The notes below the pieces were generated by a model. The model did not search any database. It was not told where the DNA came from and was given only the letters and a program-made list of their open reading frames with translations. A stretch of DNA of 5,058 bases from an uncultured Candidatus Saccharibacteria bacterium (GTDB lineage Bacteria; Patescibacteria; Saccharimonadia; Saccharimonadales; UBA6022), in the NCBI GenBank assembly GCA_946479665.1, contig CAMLGO010000066.1, forward strand, positions 1 to 5,058, read 5' to 3'. The translations under genes and the position numbers were made by a program. Shown piece by piece: positions 1 to 4,279 of this stretch (position 1 is the first letter of the stretch; each line of letters starts with the position of its first letter).

Positions 1-644
1 CGCGAATAATTACGATCGCTTCCCGCCAAAAGCTTTTCAGTCTCCTGATCGATGTCCCGCTTCAGCTGCAGTTGCGTCTGCCATAGTGCACGTAGCTGCA
101 GCGCCTCATCATCGCCCAGTCGCTGACTAATTCGTGCGCGCAGGTCATTACGCAAGTAGGTCGTGTCCTGATTTGTACTATCCTCGTGCCACGCGAGATG
201 ATGTTGCTTGGCATAGGCAATGATTGTCCGCTTCGGTGTATGCAGGAGAGGGCGAATCAAATCGGAATCGAGCACAGCCAATCCGCGCCAGCCAGTGCCA
301 CGCTGAACATTAATTGCAATCGTCTCAATGATATCATCACCATGATGAGCGGTCACGATAGACGCATTGTCGTAACGTTCTGCTACTTCTCGCAAAAAAG
401 CATACCGCCGCTCGCGCGCTAGTGCCTCACCCACACTTCTGCCAAGCTCTTCGCGCCTCGTTTCAAATTCAAGTCCATACTTCGCGGCAAGCTCACCAAC
501 AAAGCGCGCATCGTCAGCTGAATCGTCACGGATACCATGATCAAAATGTGCAACAATCAGCCGTGCGCCGCCTCGCTTGGCGAGCATATCAAGCAGTACT
601 ACCGAATCGACTCCGCCGCTGACTGCGACGACGTACGTCTTCAT
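1..644 (-). CDS. tilS: tRNA(Ile)-lysidine synthase TilS, N-terminal part (3' end outside window)
   Basis: TilS uses ATP and lysine to turn C34 of tRNA-Ile(CAU) into lysidine, so that the tRNA reads AUA and accepts isoleucine. It is a cytosolic, normally essential enzyme. I read 214 codons from the ATG at 642-644 to the window edge. The N-type ATP pyrophosphatase domain is clear: P-loop SGGVDS at residues 9-14, HFDHGIR at 33-39, EALARERRYAFL at 73-84, HHGDD at 100-104 followed by ET, RGTGWRGL at 115-122, RPLL at 131-134, EDSTN at 154-158 and YLRNDLR at 163-169. All motifs expected in this part are present and the frame is intact. The C-terminal substrate-binding part lies beyond base 1. The ATG overlaps the stop of the upstream 57-residue gene (TAATG), and AAAGGTGG sits just upstream, which points to translational coupling. 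It is the last visible gene of the prepilin unit. Confidence 0.95.
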   Translation of the reverse strand, partial: MKTYVVAVSGGVDSVVLLDMLAKRGGARLIVAHFDHGIRDDSADDARFVGELAAKYGLEFETRREELGRSVGEALARERRYAFLREVAERYDNASIVTAHHGDDIIETIAINVQRGTGWRGLAVLDSDLIRPLLHTPKRTIIAYAKQHHLAWHEDSTNQDTTYLRNDLRARISQRLGDDEALQLRALWQTQLQLKRDIDQETEKLLAGSDRNYS

Positions 645-817
645 TAGCCCCACCTTTTAGAAACAACGACTCCCAGCCAAATACCAAATATGCCGCCAAT
701 AACACTTCCGAGAATACTCCAGCCGCTCAATGGATCGGTATCTCCAAATAAAACCGGTATATACGCACCAGCGATGCCAAATACAGTTGCGAAGAAGAGA
801 AGAACTTTCTTATTCAT
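644..817 (-). CDS. 57-residue small membrane protein, two predicted helices
   Basis: This short gene runs from ATG 815-817 to TAA 644-646 and encodes 57 residues. I do not recognise a named family. The protein has a lysine N-terminus (MNKK), a hydrophobic helix at about residues 5-24, a short acidic turn (GDTDPLSG, 25-32), a second hydrophobic helix at about 33-52 rich in small residues (GSVIGGIFG), and a basic tail (SKRWG). A two-pass inner-membrane protein is likely, and the glycine spacing suggests helix packing or oligomerisation. It begins 14 bases after the prepilin stop and its stop overlaps the tilS start, so it is probably cotranscribed with both. No good Shine-Dalgarno is visible before its ATG. 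TATACT lies six bases upstream and could be a -10 for a leaderless transcript. That it is a real gene rests on the two helices, the tight fit and the overlap. A function cannot be inferred. Confidence 0.78.
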   Translation of the reverse strand: MNKKVLLFFATVFGIAGAYIPVLFGDTDPLSGWSILGSVIGGIFGIWLGVVVSKRWG

Positions 818-831
818 ATTTCTAGTATAGA

Positions 832-1485
832 CTATGCACCAGCGGGTGGGGTTTCATTACAGCTGGTAATATTCGATAGGGTATATGACTGCTTATAGTA
901 GTCATTGTCGGCACTTGTATACACACCACCGCTTATGCCACCAATATTGCCAGCGTGATTACAGATATAAGCATTGGCGCTGAACAAACCCTCTTCACGA
1001 TACCCCAGCCGGCGATACATAGCATCGGTTGAGCTCCCGCCCCGCTTGGCGTTCCATGCGCTCAGAATATACTGCGTACCGTCACTTGAGTACGCGTAGC
1101 AGCCACCGCCGCCACTCCTACCCGTGCCACTGAGGCTACTTTGCGGCAAGCGCTGTGTCGTGACGGCAGAAAGGCTCGGCACCCAGTCGATTCCTTTGTA
1201 GCCATCGCTATCAGCCGCAAAACTGCAGTTTACGTCAGTATAGACTTGGCTCAACCCACCCGTGGAAGGGTAGCTGCCGTTCAGCGCATTATAGGATTCA
1301 ACCAGTCGCTGTACCTGCTTGATATCGTTTTGTACGGAGGTGTTTTTCGCACGATTTTGAATACCATTATAGGCCACGACCGTAATCGCCGCAAGAATGC
1401 CGATAACGACAATAACAATAAGAAGCTCGACAATAGTAAAGCCTTTTTCCTGTTTATGAAGTGATGCCTTTTTCGCTATGCGCAT
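832..1485 (-). CDS. type IV prepilin (pilin-like protein with N-terminal methylation motif)
   Basis: The protein has 217 residues and is a type IV pilin or pseudopilin subunit. Prepilin peptidase should cut its leader, after which the helix assembles into a surface pilus. The 15-residue basic leader ends in KG, and the predicted cut is between G15 and F16. The mature protein starts FTIVE, with the conserved glutamate at mature position 5 (E20). A hydrophobic helix follows to about residue 39, then AYNGIQNRAK at 39-48, an amphipathic helix and a variable globular head. The head has four cysteines (87, 129, 175, 209), enough for two disulfides, plus glycine-serine-rich stretches typical of a secreted domain. 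The mature length of about 202 residues is ordinary for this group. The start ATG (1483-1485) has no Shine-Dalgarno, but a promoter lies just upstream. No assembly ATPase or prepilin peptidase gene is in the window, so major or minor pilin status is undecided. Confidence 0.93.
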   Translation of the reverse strand: MRIAKKASLHKQEKGFTIVELLIVIVVIGILAAITVVAYNGIQNRAKNTSVQNDIKQVQRLVESYNALNGSYPSTGGLSQVYTDVNCSFAADSDGYKGIDWVPSLSAVTTQRLPQSSLSGTGRSGGGGCYAYSSDGTQYILSAWNAKRGGSSTDAMYRRLGYREEGLFSANAYICNHAGNIGGISGGVYTSADNDYYKQSYTLSNITSCNETPPAGA

Positions 1486-1497
1486 AATATAACTTTA

Positions 1498-1526
1498 AGT
1501 ATAAGCTCAATACCAGCATGGGACAA
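1498..1526 (-). promoter_or_regulatory. candidate sigma-70-type promoter of the prepilin unit
   Basis: On the minus strand, a -35 hexamer TTGTCC (1521-1526) and a -10 hexamer TATACT (1498-1503) are separated by exactly 17 bases. They match the consensus at 4 of 6 and 5 of 6 positions. The start of transcription should fall near 1491, only about six bases before the prepilin ATG. This fits the lack of any Shine-Dalgarno and predicts a nearly leaderless mRNA. The site fills the short gap after the polymerase gene, so the prepilin unit is probably transcribed independently of it. Confidence 0.55.
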
Positions 1527-1528
1527 GC

Positions 1529-2761
1529 CTACAAATAGCGCGTACTGCCGAAAGGAATCTTTTGTTGCAAGAACCTTCCCGTGCCTAGTGTGTCAGCCGA
1601 ATGTATGATCCGCTCGCCATATCGCTGATTGATCACATCGATAGCATCGATCAGGCGATGTTCGCGTGCCACCTCATCACCAAATAGGCTGAGCTGCGGA
1701 TCGTCATCCTCGCCAAGCTCGTAGCAGCTCACGCCAATCTCTTTAATACCTCCTGGTGCACCCGCAAATAACAAACTGGCTTGGATATAAATCGCTTGAT
1801 CACTAAAAAAGGGTAGTTCATGCATTTTACGCGCATGCCAATACTGTCGCTCGTAGGTTTTGACGTAGATAAACACGCCGCGTGCCACCTTATTTTGTGA
1901 ACGAAGCTTAGCACCGACCGCCTCACATAAATGATGCAACCGCTGCAATATTTGCGCCTTCGTCAGGTCGTTCGCCTCAAGTACGTACTGTCTTCCAACC
2001 GTCTTTAGGTCATGCGTCACATCGTCTACCTCCCAGCCACGTAGTCGCTGATGCCATTGATCGCCCACTATGCTCTTAAACACCATTTTATGAAGCGTCT
2101 CACTACTGGCGTCGAGAAATTCAAGAGGAGTGTAAATACCAACCGCGTTCAAGCGATGCTCATTACGCCCCGCGATACCCGTGAGATCTGTGAGTTTTAG
2201 CGTTTCAAGAATTGCCCGCAAATTATCATGCGTGATCACGTCGAGTCCATCCGGCTTTTGAAGGCTGGCAGCTGTTTTTGCTAAGAAACGATTCGTCGCA
2301 ATACCAACATTACAGCGCATCGCACAACCAATCTCATCCTTCAGGCGCTGCTTGATCTCATAGCCAATATCTTCAAGTGAGCGCCGCTTCATACTATCAG
2401 TCGCCTGATGGAAATCGATCACCCCCTCATCGATACTCTTCATAGTGACATGTGCCGAGTAGCTCTTCATGATATCCATCATCTTATGGTAGATGAATCG
2501 ATATTTTGCCGGGTCACTTTCAAGTGCCACTAGGCCAGGTGCCAGCAGCTTTGCATCACGGACCTTCATGCCTACTTTGACGCCAAGCGCCTTCGCCTCG
2601 TAACTCGCCGTCACAATTGCCGTATGCTCCGTACGCCGATTTACGATCGCCACCGGCCGACCACGTAGCATCGGCCGCGACTGCTGCTCGACCGTCGCAA
2701 AGCACGAGTTAAGATCAATATGCATAATAAGCGGCCGCTCGGCATTATATGATTCATTCAT
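1529..2761 (-). CDS. Y-family translesion DNA polymerase (DinB/UmuC-type)
   Basis: This 410-residue error-prone polymerase should copy past damaged template bases. The palm begins with HIDLNSCFATVE (14-25): D16 is the first metal ligand and F21 the steric gate that excludes ribonucleotides. The second catalytic pair is D111-E112 in SIDEG (109-113). The conserved GIATNRFLAKTAA (153-165) and KPDGL (169-173) follow. A helix-hairpin-helix thumb region lies around 186-210 and the little finger at about 250-350. QLSLF at 356-360 is a canonical beta-clamp-binding motif. About 50 residues follow it, including IDAIDVINQRYG (371-382), like the tail of UmuC proteins. The DLN in the first motif, in place of the DMD of DinB, also recalls UmuC, so I give no symbol. 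All catalytic residues are intact. The gene overlaps the preceding 88-residue gene by 8 bases and has its own GGGAGG ribosome site inside that gene. No UmuD-like, ImuA-like or DnaE2 gene is in the window. Confidence 0.95.
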   Translation of the reverse strand: MNESYNAERPLIMHIDLNSCFATVEQQSRPMLRGRPVAIVNRRTEHTAIVTASYEAKALGVKVGMKVRDAKLLAPGLVALESDPAKYRFIYHKMMDIMKSYSAHVTMKSIDEGVIDFHQATDSMKRRSLEDIGYEIKQRLKDEIGCAMRCNVGIATNRFLAKTAASLQKPDGLDVITHDNLRAILETLKLTDLTGIAGRNEHRLNAVGIYTPLEFLDASSETLHKMVFKSIVGDQWHQRLRGWEVDDVTHDLKTVGRQYVLEANDLTKAQILQRLHHLCEAVGAKLRSQNKVARGVFIYVKTYERQYWHARKMHELPFFSDQAIYIQASLLFAGAPGGIKEIGVSCYELGEDDDPQLSLFGDEVAREHRLIDAIDVINQRYGERIIHSADTLGTGRFLQQKIPFGSTRYL

Positions 2762-3020
2762 AGTGATCCGCCTCCCGGGTGAGGTGCCAGGTTAGACGCT
2801 CGGTATCGAACTCCAGGCGATAATCCGCCCCGCCGTCAGTCACATCAAAAATATGAATCGTTCGACGCCCCTGACTGCTCGGGTGCCGCAACCCAATCTC
2901 ACTAACTTCTATCTCACGCCCATTCGGTCGGCGGAACTTCAGTGGCCTGCAGAGGTTTAGTCCTTCACCAAAAGCGGCCAACACTTCAATACGTTCGTTC
3001 AAAAAAGTTTCATCATCCAT
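2754..3020 (-). CDS. 88-residue protein coupled to the Y-family polymerase, function unknown
   Basis: This small soluble acidic protein is encoded directly upstream of the polymerase, overlapping its start by 8 bases (TGA at 2754-2756, polymerase ATG at 2759-2761). It has no signal peptide, no membrane segment and no cysteine pair for metal. After an N-terminal helix (about 5-20) it looks mostly beta: RPLKFRRPNGREIEVSEIGL, then HIFDVTDGGADYRLEFD, and LTWHLTREADHYE at the end. The C-terminal pattern reminds me of DUF6504, a small actinobacterial family that I recall lying near Y-family or DnaE2 polymerases. This is a weak likeness from memory. It is far shorter than UmuD and lacks a Ser/Lys protease pair. 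The start is chosen for the AGAGGA eight bases upstream. The close coupling suggests matched amounts and a possible physical or regulatory partnership with the polymerase. Confidence 0.88.
   Translation of the reverse strand: MDDETFLNERIEVLAAFGEGLNLCRPLKFRRPNGREIEVSEIGLRHPSSQGRRTIHIFDVTDGGADYRLEFDTERLTWHLTREADHYE
2771..2776 (-). promoter_or_regulatory. ribosome binding site of the polymerase, inside the 88-residue gene
   Basis: GGGAGG on the minus strand ends nine bases before the polymerase ATG, a normal Shine-Dalgarno spacing. It lies within the last codons of the upstream gene, so ribosomes finishing that gene pass over it. It supports the ATG at 2759-2761 as the true start, though an in-frame Met at residue 13 would still leave the first motif intact. 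Confidence 0.7.
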
Positions 3021-3028
3021 CTCAAAAA

Positions 3029-3051
3029 TCCTCTAAAAGTTAGTTAGAGAA
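3029..3051 (-). promoter_or_regulatory. small hairpin holding the ribosome site of the 88-residue gene
   Basis: In the minus-strand RNA, UUCUCUAA and UUAGAGGA can pair over eight positions (seven Watson-Crick, one G-U) around a seven-base loop. The 3' arm contains AGAGGA, which is the Shine-Dalgarno for the ATG at 3018-3020 with eight bases between. The pairing would hide the ribosome site, so translation of this gene and the coupled polymerase could be limited. The stem is A/U-rich and only moderately stable, so the effect is inferred. Confidence 0.4.
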
Positions 3052-3230
3052 ACGTTTTTGATTGTATTGCCCGTCTTATTCGCCCGTTTCTAGCAAAAAA
3101 TCCGAAGACAATTGAATGATCCATTCGCGAGGGACGCTTGCCCCGAAAAAGGGTAGTGAGTATCGCGCGGAAGTACTTTTATTATATACCTTTATACTCG
3201 AACTTTATAGCTCCAGTACATAGGTAGATT

Positions 3231-3261
3231 GCCGGCTGCACACTTTTCAGGTGCAGCCGGC
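3231..3261. terminator. perfect 11-bp GC stem-loop, possible terminator without a U-tract
   Basis: GCCGGCTGCAC (3231-3241) and GTGCAGCCGGC (3251-3261) are perfect inverted repeats around a nine-base loop. It lies 20 bases past the stop of the minus-strand unknown gene, the usual place for a terminator. Neither strand has a run of T after the stem, so it is not a textbook intrinsic terminator. It may stabilise the mRNA 3' end or act with Rho or another factor. Confidence 0.5.
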
Positions 3262-3281
3262 GGCAAGAAGGACTTTCCCTC

Positions 3282-3959
3282 TTACAGTGACGGCAATGCC
3301 ATGACGGCCCAGCGCTGAACAAAGGTGTAAATGCAGGGATTCACCCCCTGTATCTTCGCCTGACGGTTCCACTCTTCGAGCCCAATCGACGCTTCGATGC
3401 GCGGAAGGAGCCTATCGAGGTGAGCCCGCTCAAGACCACGATTATGATGGCCGAAACCATCCCGACAGACATTGATTCCGTCAGGCTGCTCGTCGTGCAC
3501 ATAGAGCTTGTGGTACTCGTTCTTCAGCGACATGACGCCAATCGCCCAGATGCTCGGAACGAGCAGTTCGATAGGGTTGCCCCCATCAATCAGCCACTTG
3601 TCACGCTTCTGTCCGCTCGGGATATGCAAGACGTCCAACTCGTAATCACGCCCCCGGACATTAATACCGGGATACATGGCCTTGAAGAAGGATGTGTCTT
3701 TGAGCGCTTCGAAGTAAACTGTATCCTTCAGAAGCGTCCACCAGGTGTATGAGCCAAGGTCCTTATCGTCAGGATACGTGAAGGCCGCCCATCGCCGAAT
3801 GCGATAATCGCTAACATAGCCTTTAACCAGTAGCTCCCGCTCCCGAACTTCATTGCTCGACAGTGGGCGCTCCAGCTCGAAGCCGCGCTCGATATTACCA
3901 ACCGCCAACAGCACCTCTGCCAGCCGTTCCCTATTTGTGTTTCCATACAACGCTTCCAT
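3282..3959 (-). CDS. uncharacterised soluble tryptophan-rich protein, 225 residues
   Basis: I do not recognise this protein. From ATG 3957-3959 it has 225 residues, with no signal peptide or membrane helix. It is rich in tryptophan (seven, including a WW pair) and charged residues. Segments worth noting, numbered from this start, are LAEVLLAVGNIERGFELERP near the N-terminus, YTWWTLLKDTVYFEALKD near 80, LHIPSGQKRDKWLIDGGNP near 122, and CRDGFGHHNRGLERAHLDRL near 175, which has clustered His, Arg and Asp. None forms a catalytic signature I can name. The frame stays open upstream to a GTG at 4083-4085 (267 residues), but that stretch is AT-rich and lysine-rich and neither the GTG nor the ATG at 4065-4067 has a ribosome site. 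The chosen ATG has AAGGGG five bases upstream and a candidate promoter at 4000-4027. It stands alone between non-coding gaps, so context gives no role. Real gene likely, function open. Confidence 0.75.
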   Translation of the reverse strand: MEALYGNTNRERLAEVLLAVGNIERGFELERPLSSNEVRERELLVKGYVSDYRIRRWAAFTYPDDKDLGSYTWWTLLKDTVYFEALKDTSFFKAMYPGINVRGRDYELDVLHIPSGQKRDKWLIDGGNPIELLVPSIWAIGVMSLKNEYHKLYVHDEQPDGINVCRDGFGHHNRGLERAHLDRLLPRIEASIGLEEWNRQAKIQGVNPCIYTFVQRWAVMALPSL

Positions 3960-3999
3960 AATCCCCCCTTGGATTCCCAGATGGTGTGCGTATGTCAGT

Positions 4000-4027
4000 A
4001 GTGTATTCCTTTTTAGTGAAAAGTAAA
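4000..4027 (-). promoter_or_regulatory. candidate promoter of the unknown 225-residue gene
   Basis: On the minus strand TTTACT (4022-4027) and TACACT (4000-4005) are spaced by 16 bases. Transcription would start near 3992, giving a leader of about 30 bases that contains the AAGGGG ribosome site before the ATG at 3957-3959. If correct, the longer GTG start cannot be used, because it would be upstream of the transcript. The hexamers are only moderate matches. Confidence 0.35.
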
Positions 4028-4108
4028 CGTAATTAATGAAGTATTTTTTACCATCTTTTCCTTTCATTGAAAAAACCAGCAACACCTCTAGAAATTTCTA
4101 TCTTATTT

Positions 4109-4117
4109 TGCTACAAT
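4109..4117 (+). promoter_or_regulatory. extended -10 promoter of the tRNA gene
   Basis: TGC followed by TACAAT is an extended -10 element, with the hexamer at 4112-4117. It predicts transcription from about 4124, giving a leader of roughly eight bases before the tRNA 5' end at 4132. No good -35 hexamer is found 16-18 bases upstream. That place is taken by the palindrome TAGAAATTTCTA (4089-4100). Extended -10 promoters can work without a -35. Confidence 0.5.
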
Positions 4118-4131
4118 CAACCAAGGTAAAT

Positions 4132-4208
4132 GGCAGCGTAGCTCAGTTGGTTAGAGCGCGAGACTCATAAGCTCGAGGTCACAGGATCGTTCCCTGTCGC
4201 TGCTACCA
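4132..4208 (+). tRNA. tRNA with CAT anticodon, probably elongator tRNA-Met
   Basis: The 77-base cloverleaf has an acceptor stem GGCAGCG/CGCTGCT, D-stem GCTC/GAGC, anticodon arm CGAGA-CTCATAA-GCTCG, variable loop AGGTC, T-stem ACAGG/CCTGT, discriminator A and an encoded CCA. The anticodon CAT is at 4166-4168. It is not the initiator: the D-stem has C11-G24 and the anticodon stem lacks the three G-C pairs. The 5' half is very close to E. coli elongator tRNA-Met. The acceptor stem has A4-U69 and G5-C68 rather than the C4-G69 and C5-G68 that E. coli TilS reads, so tRNA-Ile(CAU) is less likely but not excluded. Oddities are a G1-U72 wobble, an A31/G39 mismatch, and a T-loop ATCGTTC where A54 and U58 replace the usual T54 and A58. 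Confidence 0.93.
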
Positions 4209-4247
4209 AGAAAATCCCCTCATCGTAAGATGGGGGTATTTTCTTGG
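4206..4247. terminator. bidirectional hairpin terminator whose stem begins in the tRNA CCA end
   Basis: CCAAGAAAAT (4206-4215) pairs perfectly with ATTTTCTTGG (4238-4247). Inside, CCCC (4216-4219) pairs with GGGG (4233-4236) and CATC (4221-4224) with GATG (4229-4232), closed by a GTAA tetraloop of the GNRA type, with single T bulges on each side. Reading plus, the GC core is followed by GTATTTTCTT. Reading minus, GGGG is followed by ATTTTCTT. It can therefore end both the tRNA transcript and the converging surface-protein transcript, whose stop is at 4280-4282. The outer stem uses the CCA of the tRNA itself. Confidence 0.8.
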
Positions 4248-4279
4248 CAAGATTTCTCGCGCTCTGCGCCTACCGTTAC

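Larger units (their letters stand above)
3021..3281. other. 261-base non-coding gap between the polymerase unit and the unknown gene
   Basis: I see no convincing gene on either strand here. From right to left it holds a strong GC stem-loop (3231-3261), an AT-rich stretch with a perfect TATAAT on the minus strand (3181-3186) but no good -35, a short palindrome GAATG-ATC-CATTC (3114-3126), a TACAAT on the minus strand (3061-3066) also without a good -35, the 8-base palindrome AAACGTTT (3050-3057), and the ribosome-site hairpin. The promoter of the 88-residue gene and polymerase must lie somewhere here. Starting from the TATAAT would give a leader of about 150 bases, and from the TACAAT about 35. 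I cannot choose between them. Confidence 0.5.

Noticed and set aside
186..622. Two plus-strand open frames across the left end
   Set aside because: They lie opposite tilS, whose motifs are unambiguous on the minus strand. They are shadows.
1141..1464. Plus-strand 107-codon frame
   Set aside because: It is antisense to the prepilin, with low-complexity Asn/Lys produced by the reverse of the hydrophobic helix codons.
3043..3125. Minus-strand 26-codon frame starting MDHSIVFGFF in the non-coding gap
   Set aside because: It has no ribosome site, no recognisable pattern and a length expected by chance.
3114..3126. Inverted repeat GAATG-ATC-CATTC upstream of the polymerase unit, considered as a LexA-type operator
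   Set aside because: It matches neither the CGAAC-N4-GTTCG nor the CTG-N10-CAG type, and five-base arms are common by chance.
3181..3186. Perfect TATAAT as the polymerase-unit promoter
   Set aside because: No acceptable -35 at 15-19 bases and no TGn extension, in an AT-rich stretch. Noted in the gap entry but not called as a promoter.
3420..3752. Plus-strand 110-codon frame opposite the unknown gene
   Set aside because: There is no ribosome site, and the minus-strand frame is twice as long with a ribosome site and promoter. It remains the least certain rejection because the minus gene is itself unrecognised.
4089..4100. Perfect 12-base palindrome TAGAAATTTCTA where the tRNA -35 element would sit, between divergent genes
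   Set aside because: About one such palindrome is expected by chance in 5 kb, and it is AT-rich. Only its position is suggestive, so I do not call an operator.
4132..4208. tRNA-Ile(CAU), the TilS substrate
   Set aside because: The acceptor stem lacks the C4-G69 and C5-G68 pairs known from E. coli and the 5' half resembles elongator tRNA-Met. Not fully excluded in this lineage.
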